Assembly (NCBI RefSeq): GCF_000963865.1 | Contig: NZ_CP011071.1 | Span: forward strand, 1,802,501 to 1,866,500 | Source: Flagellimonas lutaonensis | Lineage (GTDB): Bacteria; Bacteroidota; Bacteroidia; Flavobacteriales; Flavobacteriaceae | Length of the DNA: 64,000 nt | Direction: 5' to 3' | Shown: piece by piece, positions 34,691-44,108 of the stretch | Position numbering within the stretch: the stretch's first letter is position 1 | How the letters are laid out: each line of letters starts with the position of its first letter | Translations under genes and position numbers: made by a program | The notes under the pieces: model-generated | Seen by the model: the letters and a program-made list of their open reading frames with translations, nothing else | Told to the model about the DNA's origin: nothing | Databases searched by the model: none

Positions 34691-36169
34691 CTATTTTTTA
34701 ATGATGGATTCTAGTTCTGCCTTCCAGATTTTGTAGGCCTTAAGGTAAGGGTTCTTTTCTTTTTTGGGAAGAAAGGTTTTTACGCAATCTTCTTGTAGAT
34801 AGGAAGAAAATATGTCAACCCCTTTTTCTGAAACGGCACAGGCCCGTGCTGCCCCAATGGCACCTGTGGTATCGTAAAGATCAATGGGCTTGTCGATGAG
34901 TGTGGCGATGGTTTCCCCAAAAATATCGGCCCTAAAGAGGTTGTCATTTCCGGCCCTGATGGTTTTGGTGACGACATCGTCAGACGTCATGATTTCAAAC
35001 CCGTACACAAACGAAAAGGCAATGCCTTCCAACGCTGCCCGGCACAGGTGGGCCTTATCATGTCTGTTCAGATCGATGTTCAAGACACGGGTGCCCAAGG
35101 ATTTGTTCTGCAGCATACGCTCGGCTCCGTTGCCAAAAGGAAGTACGCATACCCCATCGCTGCCCACGGAAACAGCTTCTGCCAAATCGTTCATCTCTTG
35201 GTAACTGTCAACGGCAAGGTTGTTTAAGAGCCATCGATATTGGATGCCCGCCCCGTTGATACAGAGCAGCTTGCCGATACGTTTGGCATTTTTGTCATGG
35301 TTTACGTGCACAAAATTGTTTACGCGAGAACATTCTTTCGCAGAAAGACTTTCCGTAACGGCGTACATCACGCCTGAAGTGCCCCCCGTAGCCGCCACCT
35401 CACCAACGTTAAAGACATTCAGGCTCAAGGCATTGTTGGGCTGGTCGCCCGCCCGGTACAGAATGGGAGTGCCGGCTTTTAGACCGCAAGTGGCTGCCGC
35501 TTGCCTAGAAACGGTTGACTGCTCACCAAAGGTGTCGGTGATGGCGGGAACCAATTCCGCCGCAATTCCGAAATAATCCAACAACCGTGATGAAACTTTT
35601 CCTTCCTTAAAATCCCAAAAAATGCCTTCTGAAAGTCCAGATACTGTTGTATTGATGGTATTTGAAAGGCGATAGGCGATATAGTCGCCCGGAAGCATGA
35701 ACTTTTTCGCCTTGTCAAAGACAGCCGGTTCGTTTTGCCTTACCCACGCCAGTTTTGAGGCGGTAAAGTTGGCGGGGGAATTCAACAGGTGCCCATCACA
35801 ATACGCGGTTCCCAGTTCTTTGTAGGCCTTTTCACCTATCTCGACCGCCCTGCTATCGCACCAGATGATGGCATTTCTAAGGGGTTTTCCCTCGTGGTCA
35901 ACTAACACAAGCCCGTGCATTTGGTAGGCAATGCCGATGCCTTTAATCTCTACCGCTTCGATACATGTTTTTTTCTTGATTTTGTGAATGCCCTCACAGA
36001 CCAACTGCCACCAGGTTTCCGGATTTTGCTCGGCCCATCCCTTTTGGGGTGTATGCATACCCATTTCGGATTCCGGTACCTGCACCAAGCCCACACTTTT
36101 ACCATTGCTGGCATCGACGGCCGCAATTTTGACCGATGAACTTCCTAAATCTATTCCTAAATAGTACAA
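34691..36169 (-). CDS. xylB: Xylulokinase
   Basis: A 492-residue FGGY-family kinase that phosphorylates D-xylulose. The N-terminal phosphate-binding strand is [18 protein letters not shown]; substrate-binding [11 protein letters not shown] and the catalytic-site [18 protein letters not shown] follow; the adenosine motif region [10 protein letters not shown] is present. The start must be TTG at 36169-36167: an in-frame stop lies three codons upstream and no ATG lies between. It is the first gene of xylB-xylA, divergent from the ROK gene. No xylose transporter or XylR is adjacent. Confidence 0.95.
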   Translation of the reverse strand: MYYLGIDLGSSSVKIAAVDASNGKSVGLVQVPESEMGMHTPQKGWAEQNPETWWQLVCEGIHKIKKKTCIEAVEIKGIGIAYQMHGLVLVDHEGKPLRNAIIWCDSRAVEIGEKAYKELGTAYCDGHLLNSPANFTASKLAWVRQNEPAVFDKAKKFMLPGDYIAYRLSNTINTTVSGLSEGIFWDFKEGKVSSRLLDYFGIAAELVPAITDTFGEQSTVSRQAAATCGLKAGTPILYRAGDQPNNALSLNVFNVGEVAATGGTSGVMYAVTESLSAKECSRVNNFVHVNHDKNAKRIGKLLCINGAGIQYRWLLNNLAVDSYQEMNDLAEAVSVGSDGVCVLPFGNGAERMLQNKSLGTRVLNIDLNRHDKAHLCRAALEGIAFSFVYGFEIMTSDDVVTKTIRAGNDNLFRADIFGETIATLIDKPIDLYDTTGAIGAARACAVSEKGVDIFSSYLQEDCVKTFLPKKEKNPYLKAYKIWKAELESIIKK

Positions 36170-36254
36170 ATGACGGGTCTATGAAGCGAAACGTGCGTAA
36201 ATTATCAAAAAAACACATATAAATGGATTATTTTTAGGGATAAGCTTTTTGTAT

Positions 36255-37211
36255 ATGGATTTGGTCATTGGAATCGATATCGGGGGAACAAAAACCAAGA
36301 TCGGGTTGGTCGATAAAGAGGGCAACTGCCTTATCAAAAGCAATTTTAGAACCAGGGAATACCCTGATCTGGATGCTTTTCTGGACAAGGTCAAGTCTGA
36401 GGTCGATGTCTTGGTAGGCTCGTTAAATTTGGCACCCAACATTTTAGGGTGCGGTATTGGCGCCCCCAATGCTTCCAGCAAGCGCGGAACCATTGAAAAT
36501 GCCGCCAACCTGCTCTGGAAGGGCACGGTGCCCCTACTGGAAAAACTGAAGGAAAAAATGCCTATGCCCATGCGTATCATGAACGATGCCAGTGCAGCGG
36601 CTTTGGGCGAGATGCTGTTTGGCAATGGCCGAAACATGACCGATTTCATTGTCGTTACCCTTGGCACGGGTTTCGGTGCCGGCATTGTGGCCAATGGGCA
36701 ACTTATTGATGGGTACGACGGTTTTGCGGGCGAGCTGGGCCATATCGACATGACCATTGGCGATGGGCGTTTGACAGGGCTTGGCGTACCGGGCGGACTT
36801 GAGGCCTATGTTTCGGCAACCGGGCTAAAAAGAACCATCATGTTCATGCTGAGCAAGTATCTGGATGACAGCCGGTTCAGGGATGTTTCATACAACCAGT
36901 TACATGGCGAAGATATCACCAAGGCGGCCGAAGAAGGCGACCCCATAGCCTTGAAGGCATTTGATTTCACGGCCAGGGTAATGGCACAGGCCTTGGCAAA
37001 TTTCACTGCCTTTACCCAACCCGAAGCCTTTATTTTGATGGGCGGACTCACCCAAAGCGGTAAGTGGCTCACCGATCCCCTTGAAAAATACTTCGAGGAA
37101 TTTTTATTGGATGTGTACAAGGGCAAAGTAAAGATCATGCGTTCTGGCATGCGGGGCAAAACTGCCGCCATTTGCGGGGCAGCTGCGTTGATTTGGGAAA
37201 GTCATAGGTAA
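36255..37211 (+). CDS. ROK family sugar kinase
   Basis: A 318-residue ROK protein without a DNA-binding domain, hence a kinase (glucokinase-like or acting on another hexose). ATP-binding DIGGTKTKIGLVD lies at the N-terminus, TLGTGFGAGIV near 135, and the catalytic GELGHIDM near 162. The usual zinc-binding C-x-CG-x-x-GC motif is replaced by GRLTGLGVPGGLEAYVSA, so all ligating cysteines are lost. I use ATG 36255; a TTG two codons upstream is less likely. It diverges from xylBA, so both may be regulated together, but it is not a xylose enzyme by sequence. Confidence 0.88.
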   Translation: MDLVIGIDIGGTKTKIGLVDKEGNCLIKSNFRTREYPDLDAFLDKVKSEVDVLVGSLNLAPNILGCGIGAPNASSKRGTIENAANLLWKGTVPLLEKLKEKMPMPMRIMNDASAAALGEMLFGNGRNMTDFIVVTLGTGFGAGIVANGQLIDGYDGFAGELGHIDMTIGDGRLTGLGVPGGLEAYVSATGLKRTIMFMLSKYLDDSRFRDVSYNQLHGEDITKAAEEGDPIALKAFDFTARVMAQALANFTAFTQPEAFILMGGLTQSGKWLTDPLEKYFEEFLLDVYKGKVKIMRSGMRGKTAAICGAAALIWESHR

Positions 37212-37226
37212 TTTGGATTGATTTTA

Positions 37227-37234
37227 TATCTTTG
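37227..37234 (+). promoter_or_regulatory. -7 element TATCTTTG of the candidate sRNA
   Basis: Exact match to TAnnTTTG, 16 bases after the ROK stop codon. The expected transcript start is near 37239. No convincing -33 element is visible. Confidence 0.6.
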
Positions 37235-37238
37235 TGCC

Positions 37239-37329
37239 GTTGTGTTGGTTCCGATTTATTCGGAACAGGTTGTGACACCGAGCAGGTGTCTGCCAATGAA
37301 AGGCTTTCCTAATATGGAAGGCTTTTTTT
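37239..37329 (+). ncRNA. Candidate small structured RNA (about 90 nt), family unknown
   Basis: A promoter-like TATCTTTG is followed by three hairpins in 90 bases: GTTCCGA/TCGGAAC (37248-37254 with 37260-37266), GACACC/GGTGTC (37274-37279 with 37285-37290), and a terminator stem AAAGGCTTTCC with GGAAGGCTTTT plus seven T. An outer helix TTGG (37245-37248) with CCAA (37293-37296) could close the first two into a junction. There is no coding frame and no downstream gene on this strand for 6 kb, so it is not a leader. SRP RNA, tmRNA and RNase P signatures are absent. A clade-specific RNA such as 6S-Flavo is a possibility I cannot test. Confidence 0.6.
37299..37329 (+). terminator. Terminator of the candidate sRNA
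   Basis: An 11-bp stem (with G-U pairs), a six-base TAATAT loop and seven T residues. Confidence 0.85.
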
Positions 37330-37442
37330 GTTTGATAAAACAACGTTTTGTCAAATTCTGGACTTGTTTCGGCGTCTACCGCTTGCCTAAGGTTTTTTAT
37401 TGTGAACAGCTCTTTATAGAGCAATGCGTATGCTAAATAATA

Positions 37443-37589
37443 TCAAGCCGTATCCCTTGGCAGGTGCTGTTCTCTACGTTCTTCCACTTGGTGGTTGATG
37501 TCTTCCCCATCTTTGGTCGATTGGTTGATGGCCTGTTCCTCCAAACTTTGGTTGTGTTTCTTTTTTTGATATTTTTCTTTTTTTGCCAT
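37443..37589 (-). CDS. Small charged 48-residue protein
   Basis: An ATG-initiated minus-strand frame coding for MAKKEKYQKKKHNQSLEEQ and on to a final HLPRDTA. It is hydrophilic throughout with a basic N-terminus and an acidic/Gln-rich middle, consistent with an unstructured or nucleic-acid-binding peptide. It lies 92 bases downstream of hutG on the same strand. I know no family for it. Codon use (GAA, AAA, GAC, ATC) is similar to that of neighbouring genes, which favours a real gene. Confidence 0.5.
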   Translation of the reverse strand: MAKKEKYQKKKHNQSLEEQAINQSTKDGEDINHQVEERREQHLPRDTA

Positions 37590-37681
37590 TTGCGATGGGT
37601 TTTGCGGGAAGATAATCCTGTACTTTAAAAGCCATTGATGTAAACGCCTAAATTTTTGCCTCGAAAAGCAGTGTCAGTTGG

Positions 37682-38635
37682 TCAGGAAAGACTGTGGACA
37701 ATAAAATGTACCAATGAAGCGGCCAGCTTTGCTGTTTGGTCATCAACGTCATACTTTGGGTTCATCTCGGCAATATCGACCGAAATCAGTTTGTTCGAAG
37801 AGAGGATGGTTTTCAACGATTCCAATACAATATCCTGTGAATAGCCCATGGGCGAGGCGGCACTGACACCAGGGGCAAATGCCGAAGAAAAACCATCTAG
37901 GTCAATGGTCACGTATACATGGTCAACCCCCTTCAAAAACGCTTTGATCCATTTGTTGATTTCTTCCACGAACTGCATCCGAAAGGTTTCACGCTCTAAG
38001 TACTTGACCCCAAACTTTTGGGCGGTTCGATATAGTTCACGGTCGTTGGCATCTTTGCGAATGCCCATACATAGGTAGTGAAAAGGGTCATTTTCGTTGG
38101 CGATTTGGTAAAAGGGAGTGCCAGAGTTTGCTCCGTTGCTGTCTTCCCTGAGATCAAAATGCGCATCAAAATTGATGATGCCTATCGAGGGGCGGCGTTT
38201 TTCTGAAATAAGGTATTTCTTTATTCCGTTGTAGTGGCCGTAGGCCATATCGTGGCCGCCACCCAATAGTATGGGTAGGGCACCCGATTGTAAAATTTGC
38301 GCCACGTGTTCTGCCAATTGCTGCTGGGCGCTTTCTAAATCGCCATCTGGGCAAATCACATCACCTAGGTCAAAAACATATTTTTTCTGTGGCAGGTGGT
38401 TGGGCATTTTGGCAAGCGCACGGCGTATGTGTTGAGGGCCGTCTTTTGCGCCCACACGACCCTGATTGCGTTTCACGCCTTCGTCACAGGCGTATCCCAA
38501 CAAAGCAAACGTTTTGCCAGATTGTCTCTGCAAATCGCCGATGGGCAGGCATACTACTTTTTCGTGCAAATAGAGTTGTTGTTCAGACTGCCTGCCAGTC
38601 CATATTTTTTTGGAGGGTTTTATATAATGGGACAT
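37682..38635 (-). CDS. hutG: Formimidoylglutamase (arginase family)
   Basis: A 317-residue ureohydrolase-fold enzyme. Mn-binding motifs are GGGHDMAYGHY (near 125), INFDAHFDLRED (near 152) and VTIDLDGFSSAFAPG (near 242). It would hydrolyse N-formimidoyl-L-glutamate to glutamate and formamide, the last step of the hut pathway. Its start lies one base after the hutU stop, at the end of the hutHIUG operon, which fixes the substrate better than the sequence alone, since agmatinase and arginase share the fold. Confidence 0.92.
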   Translation of the reverse strand: MSHYIKPSKKIWTGRQSEQQLYLHEKVVCLPIGDLQRQSGKTFALLGYACDEGVKRNQGRVGAKDGPQHIRRALAKMPNHLPQKKYVFDLGDVICPDGDLESAQQQLAEHVAQILQSGALPILLGGGHDMAYGHYNGIKKYLISEKRRPSIGIINFDAHFDLREDSNGANSGTPFYQIANENDPFHYLCMGIRKDANDRELYRTAQKFGVKYLERETFRMQFVEEINKWIKAFLKGVDHVYVTIDLDGFSSAFAPGVSAASPMGYSQDIVLESLKTILSSNKLISVDIAEMNPKYDVDDQTAKLAASLVHFIVHSLS

Positions 38636-38636
38636 A

Positions 38637-40649
38637 TTAATCGAAAACCTTTTTTAAAATGGTATCCTCGACAAAATTAGGCAATGTAACGGTAAGGTCG
38701 GGTGTACGGGCCATCTCTCTTTTTATGGCGAACAGAGCTTCGTTGTTTCGTGCCCAGCTTCTTCGTGCAATCCCATTGTTGACATCGTAAAAAAGCATGC
38801 TTTTTAATCGTCGGGAAGCCGCTTCGGTACCATCTAGCACCATGCCGAAGCCCCCGTTGATGACCTCGCCCCAACCGACACCACCGCCGTTGTGTATCGA
38901 CACCCAGGTCGCCCCCCGAAAACTGTCGCCGATAACATTGTGAATGGCCATATCGGCGGTGAATTTGCTACCGTCATAAATATTGCTGGTTTCTCGAAAA
39001 GGCGAGTCGGTACCGCTTACATCATGGTGGTCGCGCCCAAGTACCACCGGGGCCGAAAGCGCACCTTTTGAAATGGCATTGTTAAAGGCTTCGGCAATCT
39101 TTGCCCTGCCTTCAGCATCGGCATATAGAATGCGTGCCTGAGACCCTACCACCAATCTGTTTTGCTCGGCCTCTTCAATCCACTTGATATTGTCTTGCAT
39201 CTGTTGTTGAATCTCTTCGGGAGCCGTTTCTTTTATTTCCCTCATTACCCGAAGGGCAATGGCATCGGTTTTTTGCAGATCTTTGGCTTTGCCAGAGGTG
39301 CAGACCCAACGAAAGGGGCCAAAGCCATAATCAAAACACATGGGCCCCAAAATATCCTGGACATAAGAAGGATACCTAAAATCGATACCGTTCGCAGCCA
39401 TGACATCACCACCGGCCCTTGAGGCCTCCAACAAAAAGGCATTGCCATAATCAAAGAAATAGGTGCCCCTTTCATGGTGCTTGTTGATGGCGGCCACCTG
39501 TCTTCGCAATGATTGTTGAACGGCGTTTTTGAATGCCTCTGGATCTTCTGCCATCAATTTGTTGGCCTCTGAAAAGGAAAGTCCGACAGGGTAGTAGCCC
39601 CCGGCCCACGGATTGTGCAATGAGGTCTGGTCTGAGCCCAAATGCACAAAAATGTCTTCCTCATAAAACCGTTCCCAAACATTGACCACATTGCCAATGA
39701 AAGCCAGTGAAACGGTTTCCTCCTTCTTAATCGCCCTTTTGGTGCGTTCAACCAATTGCCCAAGGTCTCCGATCAACTCATCGACCCAGCCTTGTTCATG
39801 CCTTTTGGTGGCCGCGGCGGGGTTTACCTCGGCACAGACCGTAATACATCCCGCTATGTTGCCGGCTTTGGGTTGTGCCCCGCTCATGCCGCCCAAACCG
39901 GCAGTCAAGAAGACTTTCCCTTTTGGGGATTCTCCTTTTTTCAACACTTTCCTGAAAGCGTTCATCACCGTGATGGCCGTGCCATGTACGATGCCCTGTG
40001 GACCGATGTACATATAAGAGCCCGCCGTCATCTGTCCGTACTGGGTCACGCCCAAGGCGTTATAGCGTTCCCAATCATCGGGTTTGGAGTAATTGGGTAT
40101 CATCATGCCATTGGTGACCACCACCCTAGGTGCTTCTTCAGAGGAAGGAAACAGCCCCATCGGATGCCCTGAATATATGTGCAGTGTTTGTTGGTCGCTC
40201 ATCTCGGCCAGGTACTTCATGGTCAACAAATACTGGGCCCAATTCTGAAAGACCGCCCCGTTACCGCCATAGGTGATAAGTTCTTCAGGGTGTTGCGCCA
40301 CGGCCGGATCCAAGTTGTTCTGTATCATCAACATAATGGCCGCCGCCTGTCGGCTCTTGGCAGGGTAGGCCTCAATGGGCCGAGCATACATGTCATATTC
40401 GGGCTTGAAGCGGTACATGTAGATACGGCCACGGGTGTTCAGTTCTTCGACAAATTCAGGGGCCAATTCTGCGTGCCATTCTTGGGGAAAGTAGCGCAGG
40501 GCATTGCGCACTGCCAATTTCTTTTCCTCCTTGGATAAAATATCTTTTCGCTTTGGTGCCGGATTGCCCTCTAGGGGATAGGGTCTCTTTGGGGGCAATT
40601 CTTTGGGAATGCCCTGTAGGATAGCTTCTTTGAAATTTTTATCGCTCAT
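38637..40649 (-). CDS. hutU: Urocanate hydratase
   Basis: A 670-residue urocanase, which adds water to urocanate using tightly bound NAD as an electrophile. Key segments are TYGGNGAVFQNWAQYL near the N-terminal third, YMYIGPQGIVHGT, the NAD-binding FLTAGLGGMSGAQPKAG, and GRDHHDVSGTDSPFRET near the C-terminus. It is longer than the ~555-residue proteobacterial form, with an N-terminal extension (KELPPKRPYPLEGNPAPKRKD) as in other Bacteroidota. I choose ATG 40649 (MSDKNFKEAI), whose ATGA overlaps the hutI stop by 4 bases. Confidence 0.96.
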   Translation of the reverse strand: MSDKNFKEAILQGIPKELPPKRPYPLEGNPAPKRKDILSKEEKKLAVRNALRYFPQEWHAELAPEFVEELNTRGRIYMYRFKPEYDMYARPIEAYPAKSRQAAAIMLMIQNNLDPAVAQHPEELITYGGNGAVFQNWAQYLLTMKYLAEMSDQQTLHIYSGHPMGLFPSSEEAPRVVVTNGMMIPNYSKPDDWERYNALGVTQYGQMTAGSYMYIGPQGIVHGTAITVMNAFRKVLKKGESPKGKVFLTAGLGGMSGAQPKAGNIAGCITVCAEVNPAAATKRHEQGWVDELIGDLGQLVERTKRAIKKEETVSLAFIGNVVNVWERFYEEDIFVHLGSDQTSLHNPWAGGYYPVGLSFSEANKLMAEDPEAFKNAVQQSLRRQVAAINKHHERGTYFFDYGNAFLLEASRAGGDVMAANGIDFRYPSYVQDILGPMCFDYGFGPFRWVCTSGKAKDLQKTDAIALRVMREIKETAPEEIQQQMQDNIKWIEEAEQNRLVVGSQARILYADAEGRAKIAEAFNNAISKGALSAPVVLGRDHHDVSGTDSPFRETSNIYDGSKFTADMAIHNVIGDSFRGATWVSIHNGGGVGWGEVINGGFGMVLDGTEAASRRLKSMLFYDVNNGIARRSWARNNEALFAIKREMARTPDLTVTLPNFVEDTILKKVFD

Positions 40650-41887
40650 TTTCCGTCTGTCATTAATAAATTGCCATCTTTCCATACATTGCAGGGTGTC
40701 ATTTGCCCTTGATGGTAGGTGATTTCTTGGTAGTCGTTGGTTGCGAAGGATATAAAATCGGCTACCATCCCTTTTTCAAGTCTTCCACGGTCTTTTAGAT
40801 TCAATGCCGCTGCCGCCCGAAAAGTAATGCCCGCCAGCACTTCGGCATTCGACAGCTTTTCAAAAGCACCCAAAATGGCCGCTTGCGCCATTAGGTCTCC
40901 CATGGGGGCAGAACCGGGGTTATGGTCACTGGCAATGGCAAGGGCGGCACCTGCATCCAACAACTTTCGAGCAGGGGTAAAGTCACAACCCAGGCCGAGT
41001 GAAGCACCTGGCAAGGCCGTTGCCACGGTGCCGCTTTTGCCCAGTAGTTCCACTTCTTTTTGGGTGCTCGCTTCTAGGTGATCGGCACTAATGGCGTTGA
41101 ATTCCACCGCTACTTGGCTGCCCCCCGTGGTAAACTGGTCGGCATGTACGGTGATGTCAAAACCCTGTTCTTTGGCCATTTTGAAATAGGGTTTGATGTC
41201 TTCCGCGGAAAAAGCGCTCTGTTCTATAAAGGCATCCACCCGGTTTGCCAGTTTTTCAGACTTTAGGATGGGAAACAGTTTGGTGCTGATTTCTTCAAGA
41301 TATTGGGTAGGGGTTCCATTCCAATCTTTCGGCACCATATGCGCTGCCAAGCAAGTGGCAATCAAATCTTGAGGTGCTTTTTCGTGGGCTTCCTTAATGG
41401 CACGGAGCATCTTAAGTTCCTCATCAACAGTAAGGCCATATCCGCTTTTGACCTCTATTGTGGTAACGCCATGGGCCAGATGTTTTTGGCTCCGAATTAA
41501 AATGTCTTGGATCAAAACTTCTATTGAGGCCTTTCGGGTCTGGGTAACGGTATCCCAAATACCTCCCCCGGCCTTGGCAATCTCCAGGTATGTTTTTCCA
41601 GAATTGCGCAGCGCATAATCACGTGCCCTCGAACCACTAAAGCAAATATGGGTGTGGGCATCGATAAGCCCCGGCATGCATACTTGGTCGCCTTCTATGG
41701 GATACAGTTTTACGTCTTGGGATTGCATTTTATGAAAGGAGCCGATCTCAAGAATTCTTCCTTTCGAAACCAAAACCCCCGCATTTTCCACAATGGGCAA
41801 TTGTTCATCAGAAAGGGCGCCTTTCAACGGCAGCCCTGTCATGGGCAGCAATTGCCTGAACGGCCCTATTAAAATTGGTTTCTCCAT
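40646..41887 (-). CDS. hutI: Imidazolonepropionase
   Basis: A 413-residue amidohydrolase that opens the ring of 4-imidazolone-5-propionate to formimidoylglutamate. Metal-binding His residues are in GLIDAHTHICFSGSRARDY (near 72), with VTTIEVKSGYGLTVDEE (near 140), TVHADQFTTGGSQVA (near 245) and ASDHNPGSAP (near 318). It follows hutH by 3 bases and overlaps hutU by 4, so the operon is translationally coupled. Confidence 0.96.
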   Translation of the reverse strand: MEKPILIGPFRQLLPMTGLPLKGALSDEQLPIVENAGVLVSKGRILEIGSFHKMQSQDVKLYPIEGDQVCMPGLIDAHTHICFSGSRARDYALRNSGKTYLEIAKAGGGIWDTVTQTRKASIEVLIQDILIRSQKHLAHGVTTIEVKSGYGLTVDEELKMLRAIKEAHEKAPQDLIATCLAAHMVPKDWNGTPTQYLEEISTKLFPILKSEKLANRVDAFIEQSAFSAEDIKPYFKMAKEQGFDITVHADQFTTGGSQVAVEFNAISADHLEASTQKEVELLGKSGTVATALPGASLGLGCDFTPARKLLDAGAALAIASDHNPGSAPMGDLMAQAAILGAFEKLSNAEVLAGITFRAAAALNLKDRGRLEKGMVADFISFATNDYQEITYHQGQMTPCNVWKDGNLLMTDGK

Positions 41888-41890
41888 ACC

Positions 41891-43468
41891 CTAGTACATT
41901 TCAAATTCTTCCACATGGGGGGTCTGCCAAGACAGTTTGTTTTCTTTCATCACCTTTTCGACCAAGTCGATTATTTGAGTCTTTCGGATGATTTCGATGC
42001 CCACTTCAATATCGTCGGCAAATACACGGTCTTTATCCGCAAATGGAACCTTAGTACGCAGAAATTTGTGTATTTCATCCAATAAGATACCTGACTTCAA
42101 GGGTTTTCGGTATTCAAAGGCTTGTGCTGCCGTCAGTAATTCTATCGCCAAGATTTTCTCAACGTTTTCGAGCACCTGAAGGGCCTTTCGCCCACTGATG
42201 GAGCCCATGCTCACATGGTCTTCTTGCCCCAGTGAGGTGGGAATGCTATCGGCACTGGCCGGAAAACAGAGCCCTTTGTTCTCGCTTGCCAATGCGGCAG
42301 AGGTGTACTGCAGAATCATATAGCCCGAGTTGATCCCGGTATCTTTCATCAACAGTTGGGGTACCCCATGGCCGCCCTCCAGTGCTAAATAAATCCTGCG
42401 ATCCGATATATTGCCCAATTCGGCTGCGGCAACCGTGGCATAATCAAGGGCCATGGCCAAGGGTTGTCCGTGAAAATTACCGCCGCTTATGGCCAGATCT
42501 TCACTGATGATAACCGGGTTGTCGGTAACTGAGTTCAGTTCTATTTCGAGCAGTTCTCTCAGGTGCAGCCAAGCATTTCTCGAGGCCCCGTGTACTTGGG
42601 GCATGCAACGAAGCGAGTAGGGGTCTTGCACCCGTTCACAATCGATATGGTCTTCCAAAATCTCTGAACCTTGAAGCAGGGTGCGAATTCTGCCGGCCAC
42701 ATGTTGGTTGCCCTTAAAGGGGCGCACTTGATGGAGGGCTTCCAAAAAGGGCTTCATGGAGCCCTGCAGCCCTTCCAGCATCATCGCCCCGATGATATCG
42801 GCATGTTTGAGGCAGTGGTGTAGCTTTTCGGCCACTTTAACGGCATGCGCTGCTATAAACTGTGTGCCATTGATAAGGGCAAGGCCCTCTTTGGGGCCCA
42901 GTTCCAAAGGTTTGAGTCCGGTCTCTTGAAACAATGCCGAGGTGGGCATCGTACGGCCTTTGTAAGATACCTTTCCCAACCCGATGAGTGGAAGAAACAA
43001 ATGGGAGAGCGGGGCAAGGTCGCCAGAGGCACCGACGGAACCCTGTGAGGGCACGACGGGAATGGCGTCATGCCCAATATGCCATAAGATACGCTCTAGG
43101 GTCTGTAGCTGTATTCCCGAATAGCCCTTGGCAAGGGCATGGGCCTTGAGCACCAACATGAGTTTTGCCAACTCGGTTGAAATGGGTTCACCCACGCCTA
43201 CACTATGGCTTTGTAGAATGTTGGTCTGCAAAATACGGGTTTCTTCTTTGGATATCTTCGTGGTACAGAGCGGACCAAAACCGGTATTGATGCCGTACAC
43301 AGGCTCGCCTTTTTCCACAATATTGGAAACGGCCTGGGCACTTTTTTGAATGTTGGCCTTGGTTGTGGCCGATATACTTGCCTTGACCTGGTTTCTTGCA
43401 ATGGCCAAGGCGGTGCCAGCGGTTAAATGGTCTTCCCCAAAGAAAAAATTTGAGTGGCTCTTTGTCAT
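41891..43468 (-). CDS. hutH: Histidine ammonia-lyase
   Basis: A 525-residue lyase that deaminates L-histidine to urocanate. The segment GSVGASGDLAPLSHLFLPLIG near residue 145 contains the Ala-Ser-Gly that cyclises to the MIO electrophile. YGINTGFGPLC near 58 and GNFHGQPLAMALDYA near 330 are also diagnostic. It is the first gene of hutH-hutI-hutU-hutG. Upstream on the minus strand, TACTTTTAGCC at 43498-43488 resembles a weak -7 element; the same 11-mer precedes the M20 dipeptidase gene. No hutC-like repressor is nearby, and control cannot be inferred. Confidence 0.96.
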   Translation of the reverse strand: MTKSHSNFFFGEDHLTAGTALAIARNQVKASISATTKANIQKSAQAVSNIVEKGEPVYGINTGFGPLCTTKISKEETRILQTNILQSHSVGVGEPISTELAKLMLVLKAHALAKGYSGIQLQTLERILWHIGHDAIPVVPSQGSVGASGDLAPLSHLFLPLIGLGKVSYKGRTMPTSALFQETGLKPLELGPKEGLALINGTQFIAAHAVKVAEKLHHCLKHADIIGAMMLEGLQGSMKPFLEALHQVRPFKGNQHVAGRIRTLLQGSEILEDHIDCERVQDPYSLRCMPQVHGASRNAWLHLRELLEIELNSVTDNPVIISEDLAISGGNFHGQPLAMALDYATVAAAELGNISDRRIYLALEGGHGVPQLLMKDTGINSGYMILQYTSAALASENKGLCFPASADSIPTSLGQEDHVSMGSISGRKALQVLENVEKILAIELLTAAQAFEYRKPLKSGILLDEIHKFLRTKVPFADKDRVFADDIEVGIEIIRKTQIIDLVEKVMKENKLSWQTPHVEEFEMY

Positions 43469-43503
43469 TACGAAATCGATTTCATAGGGCTAAAAGTATT
43501 CAT

Positions 43504-43511
43504 TAAGTTTG
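43504..43511 (+). promoter_or_regulatory. -7 element TAAGTTTG of the nitroreductase gene
   Basis: Exact TAnnTTTG match 43 bases before the nitroreductase ATG, in the divergent hutH/nitroreductase gap. Confidence 0.55.
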
Positions 43512-43553
43512 ACAAAACATACAACGAACCATCAAACCAGAACAGACCCGATT

Positions 43554-44108
43554 ATGGTTTTTGAACTGATAAAAAAAAGAAGGAGCGTTTTTCCTGCACA
43601 ATACAATGCTGTTCCTGTTGAAAAGGAATTCATTTCCAAACTTTTGGAGGCCGCCAACTGGGCGCCCACCCACAGAAAAACCGAGCCTTGGCGGTTCAAG
43701 GTGCTGATGGGTGACAAAAAAGCCCAACTGGGCGATTTCCTTTCAAAGAAATACCAAGAGACCGAAGCGAGGCCCAAACAGGTCAAGATCCGAAAGCTGC
43801 TGGAAAACCCTCGAAAAGCAGCCGCCATTGTGGCAATCTGCATGCAACGAGATCCTAATGAAAGCGTACCGGAATGGGAAGAAATCGCTGCTACCGCCAT
43901 GGCCGTGCAAAACATGTGGCTTTGCTGCGCCGAGGCTGGGGTAGGGTGTTATTGGAGCTCGCCCGGACTTATCAAACACATGGATGAATTCTTTGATTTG
44001 GCCAAGGGGGAACGTTGTCTCGGTTTTTTCTACATAGGAAATTATGATGAAGAAATTCCAGACCAGACCCGAACCCCTATCGAGGACAAGGTGGTATGGT
44101 TAGAATGA
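43554..44108 (+). CDS. Nitroreductase family protein
   Basis: A 184-residue FMN-dependent nitroreductase-fold protein. Family features: ELIKKRRSVFPAQY at the N-terminus (R-R-S phosphate contact), LLEAANWAPTHRKTEPWRF near 30-48, and GVGCYWSSPGL near 140. It resembles the YdjA-type small nitroreductases. It may reduce nitro or quinone compounds with NAD(P)H. I use ATG 43554; the upstream open stretch lies within the promoter region. Its 3' end overlaps the convergent DUF456 gene by 9 bases. Confidence 0.88.
   Translation: MVFELIKKRRSVFPAQYNAVPVEKEFISKLLEAANWAPTHRKTEPWRFKVLMGDKKAQLGDFLSKKYQETEARPKQVKIRKLLENPRKAAAIVAICMQRDPNESVPEWEEIAATAMAVQNMWLCCAEAGVGCYWSSPGLIKHMDEFFDLAKGERCLGFFYIGNYDEEIPDQTRTPIEDKVVWLE

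Larger units (their letters stand above)
37212..37681. other. Intergenic region with candidate sRNA and a small gene
   Basis: The 470 bases between the ROK gene and hutG hold a promoter, a structured candidate RNA with terminator (37239-37329), a near-palindrome TTTGATAAAAC/GTTTTGTCAAA (37331-37355) and a 48-codon frame on the minus strand (37443-37589). Confidence 0.6.

Noticed and set aside
37239-37329. Identity of the candidate RNA as SRP RNA, tmRNA or RNase P
   Set aside because: The SRP GGAA tetraloop region, the tmRNA tRNA-like ends and RNase P core motifs are not present.
40179-40538. 119-residue plus-strand frame opposite hutU
   Set aside because: Antisense shadow of hutU without independent support.
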